A stretch of 64,000 nt of DNA from Brucella oryzae. Its GTDB lineage: Bacteria > Pseudomonadota > Alphaproteobacteria > Rhizobiales > Rhizobiaceae. The notes beneath the pieces were generated by a model. That model made no database searches and was not told the origin of the DNA. It worked only from the letters and a program-made list of their open reading frames with translations. The stretch's first letter is position 1. Every line of letters begins with the position of its first letter. Location of the stretch: NCBI GenBank assembly GCA_012103035.1, contig JAAVLL010000001.1:62001-126000 (forward strand), read 5' to 3'. Both the position numbers and the translations under genes were made by a program. This document shows, in pieces, positions 56,699 to 64,000 of the stretch.

Positions 56699-56771
56699 GG
56701 CCGCTGGACTTTTGGAACGCGCATCTTTTCCGAAAACCGTTTCACACTTTTCGGGATGCGCTATAGCGGCC
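56699..56771. repeat. dispersed palindromic repeat, copy in the mltA/Tim44 gap
   Basis: Outer arms GGCCGCT/AGCGGCC (56699-56705, 56765-56771), inner arms GCGCATC (56719-56725) and GATGCGC (56755-56761) enclosing TTTTCCGAAAACCG and CACTTTTCGG. A near-identical inner unit is at 57588-57630 and a degenerate one at 12746-12791. Such palindromes are common between genes in Hyphomicrobiales. Confidence 0.7.
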
Positions 56772-56788
56772 CGATTCATAGCTTTCTC

Positions 56789-57513
56789 TTAATCTTCCGC
56801 CTCGGTCGCGACAAGCTTCCAATTTGGATCGCGTGATCGTGTATCGCGGGCAAAGGTCCACAGATCCTTGATCTCAAGCACGTTTTCCGGATCGCCGTCG
56901 ATCAGCTTGCCGTCCTTGTCATAGGTGGAAGAAATCATCTGGCTGACGATATTGACCGTCACATGCGCTTCCGAGCCCTTCATCTCGGCACCAGCAATTT
57001 CCGCCTTGTCGATACCGACAAAGGACGAACGCACGCTTTCGCCACGGGTTTCGCGTTCATCGATTGCCGAAACGAATCCTTCGAAAACATCTTTGGAAAG
57101 CAGGTTTTGCAGAACCTTGCGATCGCCATCGGCAAAGGAGATCACGATCATTTCGTAGGCGATCTTCACGCCATCCACGAAACTGGCCGGATCGAACGAA
57201 GGATCGGCTGCGTAAATCGCGCGCAGACCGTCATTGATCGGCGTGCCGACCGGCGCTGCCTTGTCGATGGCGGTGAAATCTTTTCGCCCGGACGGCGCGG
57301 CAGGGAAACGACATTATCCGTCTCACCGCTCGCCGGTGCCGCATCGGCACTGCGGGCTGATGTATAAGGATCGAAGGGCGGTTTTTCACTTCCGGTACGA
57401 CGGCCAAGAACATTCCTGAGCTGGAGAAAGATGATCACCGCTGCGATGAAGAAGAATATCGTGCCAAAATCAAAAATTCCATGCCGCCTGCCGCTGATTG
57501 AAGGATCAGGCAT
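56789..57513 (-). CDS. Tim44-like domain protein (one frame break)
   Basis: Restored 241-residue protein. The start MPDPSISGRRHGIFDFGTIF, 8 bp after GGAAAGG, precedes one membrane helix (FFFIAAVIIFLQLRNVL). The C-terminal Tim44/TimA domain reads AADPSFDPASFVDGVKIAYE, VNIVSQMISSTYD and KLVATEAED. Bacterial homologues of mitochondrial Tim44 sit on the inner membrane; their role is unclear. One base is lost near 57285. Nearby FxsA and SecB are also envelope or export proteins, on the other strand. Confidence 0.88.
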
Positions 57514-57530
57514 TTCGCCTTTCCTATCCC

Positions 57531-57630
57531 TAGAGCATTTCCCGTTTTGATTGAACCATTGGAAATGCTCTATCCATTTGTTTGTACGCGCATCTTTTTC
57601 CAAAACCGCTTCGCACTTTTCGGGATGCGC
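57531..57630. repeat. palindromic repeats in the Tim44/fxsA control region
   Basis: TAGAGCATTTCC (57531-57542) pairs with GGAAATGCTCTA (57561-57572). Next to it GCGCATC (57588-57594) and GATGCGC (57624-57630) form a second hairpin of the family seen at 56719-56761. Both fall in the 290-bp promoter region between the divergent Tim44 and fxsA genes. Confidence 0.7.
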
Positions 57631-57803
57631 TCTCATTTGTATCTCATACATATAGATCGGCTTACGTCATCATTCAAATCCCGATCATGCGTACCTATTT
57701 GATATTGCATGACAGACAGTTTCAATTTCGTTCCGAACCTGAAAAAGTTACAATTCAGGATAAATTGGCAAGCTGAAACCAAACAACAAAGGTCGTAACT
57801 TAC

Positions 57804-58312
57804 GTGTCCTCCTCTCTCGCCCCTCTCGTCATGCTGGCGATGCCTTTCATCGAAATTGCCGGTTTCGTCATCATTGGCAGCAAGATCGGCGTTTTCGCGA
57901 CCTTGGGCCTTGTTATTCTGAGCGCAATGCTGGGTTTCTTTCTGCTGCGCGTGCAGGGCATCGGGCTTTTACAGCGCATTCGCACCGAAACAGCTGCCGG
58001 ACGCGTGCCGGATCGCGAAATGGTGCATGGCGCCATGATGGTTCTGGCGGCGATCCTGCTGATCGTGCCCGGTTTTGTGACCAGCACCATCGGTATTCTG
58101 CTGTTCGTTCCGTTCATTCGCGATTTCATGTGGGAAAAATTCATGCGCGGCCGCATGGTCGTCACTACATCTGCGCGCTATTCAGACGGCTATGGGCAGC
58201 AGCGCCCGGTCCAAATCCGCGTCAGGATCATGTCATCGATCTCGATCCGGAGGATTACACCACGAAGACGAATGAAAATTCTCCGTGGAAAGACGACCGC
58301 AAAGATCAATGA
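57804..58312 (+). CDS. fxsA: FxsA-family membrane protein (one frame break)
   Basis: Restored 169-residue protein starting at GTG 57804. It has three hydrophobic segments (PLVMLAMPFIEIAGFVIIGS, ATLGLVILSAMLGFFLL, MMVLAAILLIVPGFVTS) and the VPGF motif of FxsA, a cytoplasmic membrane protein that in E. coli alters phage T7 exclusion. One G is lost near 58209; the end reads ENSPWKDDRKDQ. Function here is unknown. Confidence 0.88.
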
Positions 58313-58455
58313 ATACGGAAATACCAACCTAAAAGCCTTTCTTGCCTCATGCCCGCGCACATGCTAGCCAAACATTCCGACCTTTCGGGGCAAGCTGCAT
58401 GCAGCTCGCGCCTGAGGGGCAAAAATCTTAATCACCGATAGAAGGCATACCGATA

Positions 58456-58947
58456 ATGAGCGATAAGGCCGCGGGCGAAGTAAAGAACGGCAATGGCGCG
58501 ACGGCCGAGCCGTCCCTCAACATTCTGGCGCAATATGTGAAGGATCTGTCCTTCGAAAGCCCGGGCGCGCCGCTGTCGCTGCGTCCGCGCGAGAAGGCAC
58601 CGTCCATCAACATCAACGTGAACGTAAACGCCAATCCGCTTTCCGAAACGGATTTCGACGTTGTGCTGACGCTGGAAGCCAAGGCTGTTGACGGCAAGGA
58701 CGTCCTTTTCAACACCGAGCTCGTTTATGGCGGCGTGTTCCGCATTCAGGGCATCCCGCAGGAGCACATGCTTCCGCTTCTGTTCATCGAATGCCCGCGT
58801 CTTCTGTTCCCGTTCGCGCGCCAGATCATTGCCGACGCAACGCGCAACGGTGGCTATCCGCCGCTGATGATCGACCCGATCGATTTCGCGCAGATGTTCC
58901 AGACCCGTATGGCCGAAGAACAGGCCAAGTCCGCTGTAAAGAGCTGA
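58456..58947 (+). CDS. secB: protein-export chaperone SecB
   Basis: Intact 163-residue tetrameric chaperone that keeps preproteins unfolded for Sec[40 protein letters not shown] and [21 protein letters not shown] are typical of the alphaproteobacterial form. The N terminus ([19 protein letters not shown]) is a short polar leader. Confidence 0.97.
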   Translation: MSDKAAGEVKNGNGATAEPSLNILAQYVKDLSFESPGAPLSLRPREKAPSININVNVNANPLSETDFDVVLTLEAKAVDGKDVLFNTELVYGGVFRIQGIPQEHMLPLLFIECPRLLFPFARQIIADATRNGGYPPLMIDPIDFAQMFQTRMAEEQAKSAVKS

Positions 58948-58979
58948 TCGTTTCGAACGATAGAGCAGTTCCAGTTGCA

Positions 58980-59005
58980 AAAAGCCCGGTTTTGACCGGG
59001 CTTTT
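58980..59005. terminator. bidirectional terminator between secB and dnaQ
   Basis: AAAGCCCGG (58981-58989) pairs with CCGGGCTTT (58996-59004) around TTTTGA, with T/A tracts on both sides for the two convergent genes. Confidence 0.9.
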
Positions 59006-59023
59006 CGTATCAAGATTCAGCTT

Positions 59024-59718
59024 TTAGTACTTCTTCCAGATAGCCTTGTCGCCCAGCTTGTCCACAAGCGCAGCGTGAGCAGCGCGCTCCGCATCGGAAA
59101 TGCGTGGAGCAAGCGGCCTCGGGCGCGCGGCAATAACGATTGCAGCGCCGCTCTCTCCGGCATTGCTGCCGCTGGCGGCACCGCCCATGCTGAGCCCAAG
59201 CGCTGTCTGCTTGCCGCCGATCAGTTCGATATAGACTTCAGCCAGAATCTCGGATCGAGCAATGCGCCATGCAGGGTACGGTGTCCGTTCTCGATGCCAT
59301 AGCGCTTGCACAGCGCGTCGAGCGAATTCGGCCCCATCGGATGCTTGCGGCGGGCAAGCGCCAATGTATCGATGATACGCTCTGACTGGATTTCAGCCTG
59401 TTTAAGCCTCGCCAATTCAGCATTGATGAAGCCGAGGTCGAACATGGCATTATGCGCCACCAGCTTGGCGCCATCGAAAAATTCCAGGAACTCGTCCAGA
59501 ATTTCCGCGAATGTAGGCTTGTCCAACAATTGTTCATTGCTGATACCGTGCACCGCAAGCGCTTCAGGATGAACCTGACGCCCCTGCGGGTTGATGTATT
59601 TATGGAAAGTGCGGCCTGTGGGAAACTTGTTGATCAGTTCCACGCCGCCGATTTCGATCACACGGTCCTCGAGCCTTTCCAGGCCGGTGGTTTCCGTATC
59701 GAAAACGATTTCACGCAT
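59024..59718 (-). CDS. dnaQ: DNA polymerase III epsilon subunit (one frame break)
   Basis: Proofreading 3'-5' exonuclease. It starts MREIVFDTETTGLERLEDRV with the ExoI DxE motif, then KLVAHNAMFDLGFINAELAR (ExoII) and HTALxD-like HGALLDPEILAEVYIEL (ExoIII). One base is lost near 59246. Restored length is 231. It lies downstream of coaE on the same strand. Confidence 0.95.
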
Positions 59719-59769
59719 TGAAGAACCTCTCGGGAAATAACTTTGGTACCTATAGCACGCCGCCGACGA

Positions 59770-60371
59770 TTATTCGGTCGCGACCGCAGGCTTTCCACTC
59801 AATTCCGCGACGATTTCGCGAATCTGGCGGCGCAGATTGTCGAAACTCCCGCTTGTATCGATGATGAAATCGGCTCTTGCGCGCTTTTCGGCATCCGGCG
59901 TCTGACGTGCGAGAATGGCGTCGAGCTTTTCTTCCGTCATGCCCGGTCGCGCAAGCACGCGAATGCGCTGTATCTCGGCAGGGGCGGAGACAACCACGAT
60001 CTTGTCCACGCGCTTGTCGCCGCCGGTTTCGAAAAGCAGCGGAATATCGATCAGCGCCAGAGCGGCGCCGGCTTCTTCCGCGCTGCGGCGAAAGGCTTCC
60101 TCTTCCTCACGCACAAGCGGATGAACAATGGCTTCCAGTTTTTCAGGGCTTCGGGTTTTCCGATAACGGCAGCTGAAAGCTTTTCCCGATCAACCGCACC
60201 GTTTTCCACAGTGCCCGGAAACGCAGCCTCGATCAGCGGCGCTGCACGCCCGGAATAGAGCCGATGCACCGTATCGTCGGCGCTATAGATCGGCACACCG
60301 GCTTCGGCGAACATGTTCGCCGCCGTTGTTTTTCCCATTCCGATGGAGCCGGTTAGTCCAAGCACGATCAT
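59770..60371 (-). CDS. coaE: dephospho-CoA kinase (one frame break)
   Basis: Last step of coenzyme A synthesis. Starting [20 protein letters not shown] with the P-loop, it has [16 protein letters not shown] and the lid region, then [19 protein letters not shown]. One A is lost near 60143 in an A run ([15 protein letters not shown]). Restored length is 200. Start ATG 60371 is the end of the upstream aroE region, but the read frame of aroE runs on into it. Confidence 0.94.
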
Positions 60372-60372
60372 G

Positions 60373-61273
60373 CTATCTGTTCCAAAATCGCCATTTTCAC
60401 GACGGCCTGACGCTTTTGATTCAGATACCAGGGCGCCAGCCTTTGCCATGTCTGCCAGAATATGCTCACGCAGCGCTTTCGTCACCTGCGGTCTTTGGCC
60501 GAACCAGCGCTCGAAACCTGGAACGGCCTGATGCAGCAGCATGCCCAGCCCATCCACAGTCGTCAGCCCCGCTTCTTCGGCCTTTTTCAGGAATGGCGTC
60601 TTGAGCGGCACGTAGACAATGTCGGTCGCGACTGCCTTTCGCAATGCCCTGCCAAGATCGAGCGGGAATGGTTCATGCTCGTCGTGGCCACTCATGCCAA
60701 GCGATGTCGTGTTGACGATCAGTCCGGCGTCGGAAACCAGATCTTGCGCCTCATCCCAGCCATGCGCCGAGACACGCGATCCGAAATGGGCCGCGAGATC
60801 TTGCGCCCGGCTCACCGTGCGATTGACGATGGCGACTTTCGTAAAGCTGCGCGACAAAAGTGCATGAACAATGGCCCGGCTTGCGCCGCCAGCCCCAGAA
60901 CGAGCGCATTTTCTGCATCGTCCCAGCCGGGAGCCGATGCATCGAGATTGGCCGCAAAACCGTAAGCATCGGTATTGCCGCCATGAAGCCTACCATTTTC
61001 AAGCCAGAGCGTATTGACCGCTCCGATGGCCTTGGCGGCCTCATCCAGACTTTCCACGGCAGCATAGGCTGCTTCCTTGTGCGGAATGGTGACATTGCCA
61101 CCGGCAAAACCGTTTTCAGCAAGCGACGAAGCAAAGGAGCCGAAATCCTCCGGCTTCACTTCTATCGCCTCATAAGAACCGTCGAGCCCAAGTTCCCTGA
61201 GCCAGAAACCATGGATCAGCGGCGACCGAGAATGTTTTATCGGAAAGCCGGTGACAAACGCCTTCTTAGCCAT
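60373..61273 (-). CDS. aroE: shikimate dehydrogenase (two frame breaks)
   Basis: NADPH-dependent reduction of 3-dehydroshikimate. It starts [20 protein letters not shown]; the catalytic Lys is in [11 protein letters not shown] and the Asp in [12 protein letters not shown]. The dinucleotide loop is restored as [17 protein letters not shown] after one G near 60892. Near the end no stop is met, and the frame reads on into coaE. A lost A near 60402 in GAAAATGG would place a TAG one base before the coaE ATG; I take that as the end (about 300 residues), with uncertainty. Confidence 0.88.
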
Positions 61274-61864
61274 CGATCAGTTTTTCCTTCCGCAGTTCAG
61301 CCAGCAGCGGCAAGAGCGGCAGACCGACAATCGTGAAATAATCGCCTTCGATCTTCTCGAAGAGCTGGATGCCCGGTCCTTCGACCTGATAGGCGCCGAC
61401 GCTCGAAAGCGCGATATCGCCCACACGACCGAGATAACGCCCGACAAAGCCGGGATCGAGATCGCGCATGGTCATGCGGGCAATCGAAACGTGACGCCAC
61501 AGGGTTTTGCCGTCCTTCACCAGCACGACAGCACTGTTCAACTGGTGGGTCTTGCCGGAAAATTTCAGAAGCTGGCGGCGCGCTGCCTCCATATCCGCAG
61601 GCTTGTGGAAAATCTCGTCGCCGAGCGACAATGTCTGATCGCAGCCGATCACCACCGCGCCGGGGTTCTTCTCGCTCACGTCGAGCGCCTTCGCCTCGGC
61701 CAGAACCTGTGCGACTTCTTCCGGCGTAGCCCCGTTTCATAAAGCGGGGCTTCCACCGCGCGCTCGTCGATATCCGCGCTTGCTGTCGAAAACTCTATGC
61801 CGGCATTTTTCAGCAAAGCCGAACGGAAGGGGCTTTTGGAGGCGAGAACGAGTTTGTCCGTCAT
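61266..61864 (-). CDS. maf: Maf-family nucleotide pyrophosphatase (one frame break)
   Basis: House-cleaning pyrophosphatase for non-canonical nucleotides. It starts [20 protein letters not shown] with the SxSPRR-like motif, and has [19 protein letters not shown] and [19 protein letters not shown]. One G is lost near 61734 in a G run ([11 protein letters not shown]). Restored length is 199. Its stop overlaps the aroE start by 8 bp. Confidence 0.93.
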
Positions 61865-61879
61865 GGCTGGAATCCTTGT

Positions 61880-62710
61880 TTATCCCTTTTCGCTATGCGC
61901 GCGAAGCAGCGCCAGAATGGCAGCTGCGGTTTCCTCGATCGACCGGCGCGACACATCGATGATCGGCCAGCCGTGCCGATTACATATATTACGCGCATAA
62001 GCCAGTTCTTCCGAGATGGAAACGCGATCCGTATAAAGCCCGGTATCCAGCGACGGCACATTGCCGAGCGGTCGGTTCTGGCGGATTTGCGAAATCCGTT
62101 CGGCGGTGGCGACCAGTCCCACGATCAGCGGCCGCTTCGCCGTGAAAAGGACTTCCGGCAGGGGAATTCCCAGTACAATCGGAACATTGGTGGCCTTGAT
62201 GCCGCGATTGGCAAGATAGATGCTCGTCGGGGTCTTGGACGTGCGCGAAATGCCGACAAGAATGACGTCGGCTTCCTCGATGTCGTAGGGCAATTGCCCG
62301 TCATCATGCTCCATCGTAAAATTGAGCGCGTCGATCCGCCGGAAATAATCGGCATTGAGAACATGCTGCGCACTCGCGCGGCGATGAGCCGGCGCACCGA
62401 GATAGGATTGAAACGTGTTCAGCACCGGCTCCAGCACGGAAACGCTCGGCACGCCCATTTCCGTGCAGGATTCATCGATGATCGCTGCCAGTTTCTGATC
62501 GACAATCGTATAGAGAACAATGCCGGGTTCAGCATCGATGCCTTCGAGAACCTTGCGCAGCTGCTTTTCAGTGCGGATCAGCGGATAGATGTGTTCGATA
62601 GCGCGCGCATTGGCATATTGCGCCGCCGCCGCCCGGCCTGCCGCCAGGAGAGTCTCTCCCGTCGCATCAGAAATCAGATGAAGATGAAAGTAGGAAAGCG
62701 GTCTCACCAC
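61880..62710 (-). CDS. ppsR: PEP synthase / PPDK regulatory kinase-phosphorylase (DUF299)
   Basis: Bifunctional protein that phosphorylates and dephosphorylates pyruvate phosphate dikinase or PEP synthase with ADP and inorganic phosphate. [18 protein letters not shown] is the family start, [18 protein letters not shown] the P-loop-like site and [15 protein letters not shown] a family segment. I chose the GTG at 62710 (10 bases after GGAGGG); the adjacent GTG 62707 is equally possible and the further upstream in-frame extension is unlike the family. Intact, 276 residues. It faces the probable origin region. Confidence 0.93.
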   Translation of the reverse strand: MVRPLSYFHLHLISDATGETLLAAGRAAAAQYANARAIEHIYPLIRTEKQLRKVLEGIDAEPGIVLYTIVDQKLAAIIDESCTEMGVPSVSVLEPVLNTFQSYLGAPAHRRASAQHVLNADYFRRIDALNFTMEHDDGQLPYDIEEADVILVGISRTSKTPTSIYLANRGIKATNVPIVLGIPLPEVLFTAKRPLIVGLVATAERISQIRQNRPLGNVPSLDTGLYTDRVSISEELAYARNICNRHGWPIIDVSRRSIEETAAAILALLRAHSEKG

Positions 62711-63164
62711 AGTTTTGTTGCCCTCCTGTTGACGGCTGTGCGTAAAGGCCGAACGTCTTCCACAAGCCATGGCAGGCCGTGGGAAACTTGGCAAGTCATC
62801 CACAGCAGGCGAACATGTGCGAACCGGTCTTCAACAAATGTGGACAAGACTCATGAAATCACGAAATCCCGTCGTAATTCCCAGCTTTTCCACAAATCAG
62901 CATGAACTGCGTCAATTGGTAACCCTTTATATTAAAAGAGGGAATTGAGTTTTCATTGTATTTGGTCAGACTATCGGTGAATGATTGCACAGGATGAGAT
63001 GGCAATTTCGGAACTGTGGGGAAAATCGGGACAGACCTTAATCCCCGATTCCAACAGACTCTAAGAATCAAAAGATTCCTGAATCATCCTTTCTTTATGA
63101 GAGCCGGACTGGATAACTTCAGACCAAACCGGATCAGGTAACCAACAGGGCGGATAAAAATCAG
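62711..63164. other. probable chromosome replication origin between ppsR and hemE
   Basis: The 454-bp gap holds DnaA-like boxes TTTTCCACA (62886-62894), TGTGGACAA (62839-62847, inverted) and TCATCCACA (62796-62804), an AT-rich block near 62921-62945, and six GANTC methylation sites at 62848, 63047, 63057, 63065, 63074 and 63081, five of them within 39 bp. In Caulobacter and other Alphaproteobacteria oriC lies beside hemE and is controlled by CcrM (GANTC), DnaA and CtrA. I infer that this is oriC of chromosome I. Confidence 0.65.
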
Positions 63165-64000
63165 ATGAAGCGCAAAGTCTTGAGAGTGATTGACGGTGAA
63201 ACGGTCTTTCCACCTCCCATCTGGATGATGCGCCAGGCCGGACGTTATCTTCCCGAATATCGCGAGACACGAAAAAGGCAGGGAGCTTTCTCGATCTCTG
63301 CTATTCGCCCGATCTTGCTGTCGAGGTAACGCTTCAGCCGATCCGCCGTTTTGGCTTTGATGCAGCCATTCTCTTTTCAGATATTCTTGTCATTCCTCAC
63401 GCCCTTGGACGAGACCTTCGCTTTGAAGAAGGCAAGGGACCCTTGATGACGCCGATCGATGCCGACGAGATTTTCTGGCTTGAGACGGAAGGCGTCGCCA
63501 AAAGGCTGGAGCCGGTCTACGAGACGGTTCGGCTGCTGCGGGAGCAGTTGCCCGACGAAACCACGCTGCTCGGCTTCTGTGGCGCTCCTGGACCGTTGCG
63601 ACCTATATGATCGCCGGTCATGGTACGCCGGATCAGGCGCCTGCCCGTCTTTTCGCTTATCGCTTCCCGGAAGCTTTTGAAAAGCTCCTGAACGATCTTG
63701 CCGATGTTTCCGCCGAATATCTCATCGAGCAGCTGGATGCCGGTGCCGATGCGGTGCAGATTTTCGATTCATGGTCCGGCGTTCTGGACGAGAACTGCTT
63801 TGAGCGTTTCTGCATCCAGCCCGTTGCCCGGATCGTCCAGAAGGTGAGGGCGGTCTATCCGGAGGCGCGCATCATCGGTTTCCCGAAAGGGGCAGGGATG
63901 CTTTATGCAGGCTATCGCGAAAAGACCGGTGTGGATGCCCTTGGTCTCGACTGGTCCGTTCCCTTTTCCTTTGCAGCCGCCCTTCAGGAAGAAGGTGCGA
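63165..64000 (+). CDS. hemE: uroporphyrinogen decarboxylase (partial, two frame breaks)
   Basis: Converts uroporphyrinogen III to coproporphyrinogen III in haem synthesis. It starts [20 protein letters not shown] and has the [16 protein letters not shown] signature. Then [32 protein letters not shown] and [12 protein letters not shown] follow. One base is lost near 63273 in an A run and one C near 63589 ([13 protein letters not shown]). The window ends after about 280 codons, before the C-terminal part. Confidence 0.95.

Noticed and set aside
57531..57630. CRISPR-like repeats
   Set aside because: Only two different palindromes, no regular spacers and no cas genes.
60051..60857. AroE-CoaE bifunctional fusion protein
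   Set aside because: The frames join only because a stop is lost after a likely single-base error; each domain has its own normal start and the coaE start is well placed.

Overview
The window looks like chromosome I of a Brucella/Ochrobactrum-group alphaproteobacterium (Hyphomicrobiales, Brucellaceae). Gene order matches the conserved rhizobial/Brucella backbone around the replication origin: pheST, rplT-rpmI, infC, trpFBA-accD-folC-trxA, addAB, ahcY, ptsH-EIIA-hprK-bvrS-bvrR, pckA, coaA, hisEFA-H-B, hslV-hslU, secB, dnaQ-coaE-aroE-maf-ppsR and hemE. Base composition is GC-rich and uniform, except for a more AT-rich patch between hisA and hisH. I see no rRNA, tRNA, CRISPR array or insertion sequence.

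Layout. 1-5.5 kb is accessory metabolism and regulation: a partial Gfo/Idh oxidoreductase, a nucleotidyltransferase, LysR, an aldo/keto reductase and a divergent MFS/TetR pair. 5.6-12.4 kb is a translation block on the minus strand (pheT, pheS, rplT, rpmI, infC); a 42-bp tandem repeat lies just upstream of pheS and an isolated relative of it lies upstream of rpmI. 12.8-22.5 kb is mostly plus strand: a hydrolase, a BenE-like transporter, a YgjP-type metallopeptidase with a YdcF-like protein, then trpF-trpB-orf-trpA-accD-folC. 22.5-34.3 kb is minus strand: trxA, the AddAB nuclease, a sugar nucleotidyltransferase, a TsaE/sugar-kinase fusion and a large PAS histidine kinase. 34.8-41.2 kb holds ahcY, a glutamate-racemase-like gene without catalytic cysteines, the partial PTS (HPr, EIIA-Man type, HprK) and BvrS/BvrR (ChvG/ChvI). 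pckA follows on the plus strand. 44.6-50 kb is coaA plus histidine biosynthesis. 50-58.9 kb holds HslVU, envelope proteins and SecB. 59-64 kb holds dnaQ, coaE, aroE, maf, ppsR, a probable chromosome origin and hemE.

The reading frames are interrupted throughout. By my count about 80 frame breaks affect some 40 genes, including indispensable ones (pheS, pheT, infC, folC, coaA, coaE, hemE). In the breaks I resolved the change is a loss of one or two bases, mostly in a short homopolymer; restoring them gives proteins of normal family length. I therefore annotate these loci as single genes with probable sequencing errors, not as pseudogenes, and give approximate break positions.

The observations most worth following up are the 42-bp repeat with a covarying hairpin shared by the pheS and rpmI leaders, the GANTC-rich and DnaA-box-containing segment upstream of hemE (probable oriC), the orphan gene and DnaA-like boxes inserted between hisA and hisH, and the racemase-like gene overlapping ptsH that has lost both catalytic cysteines.
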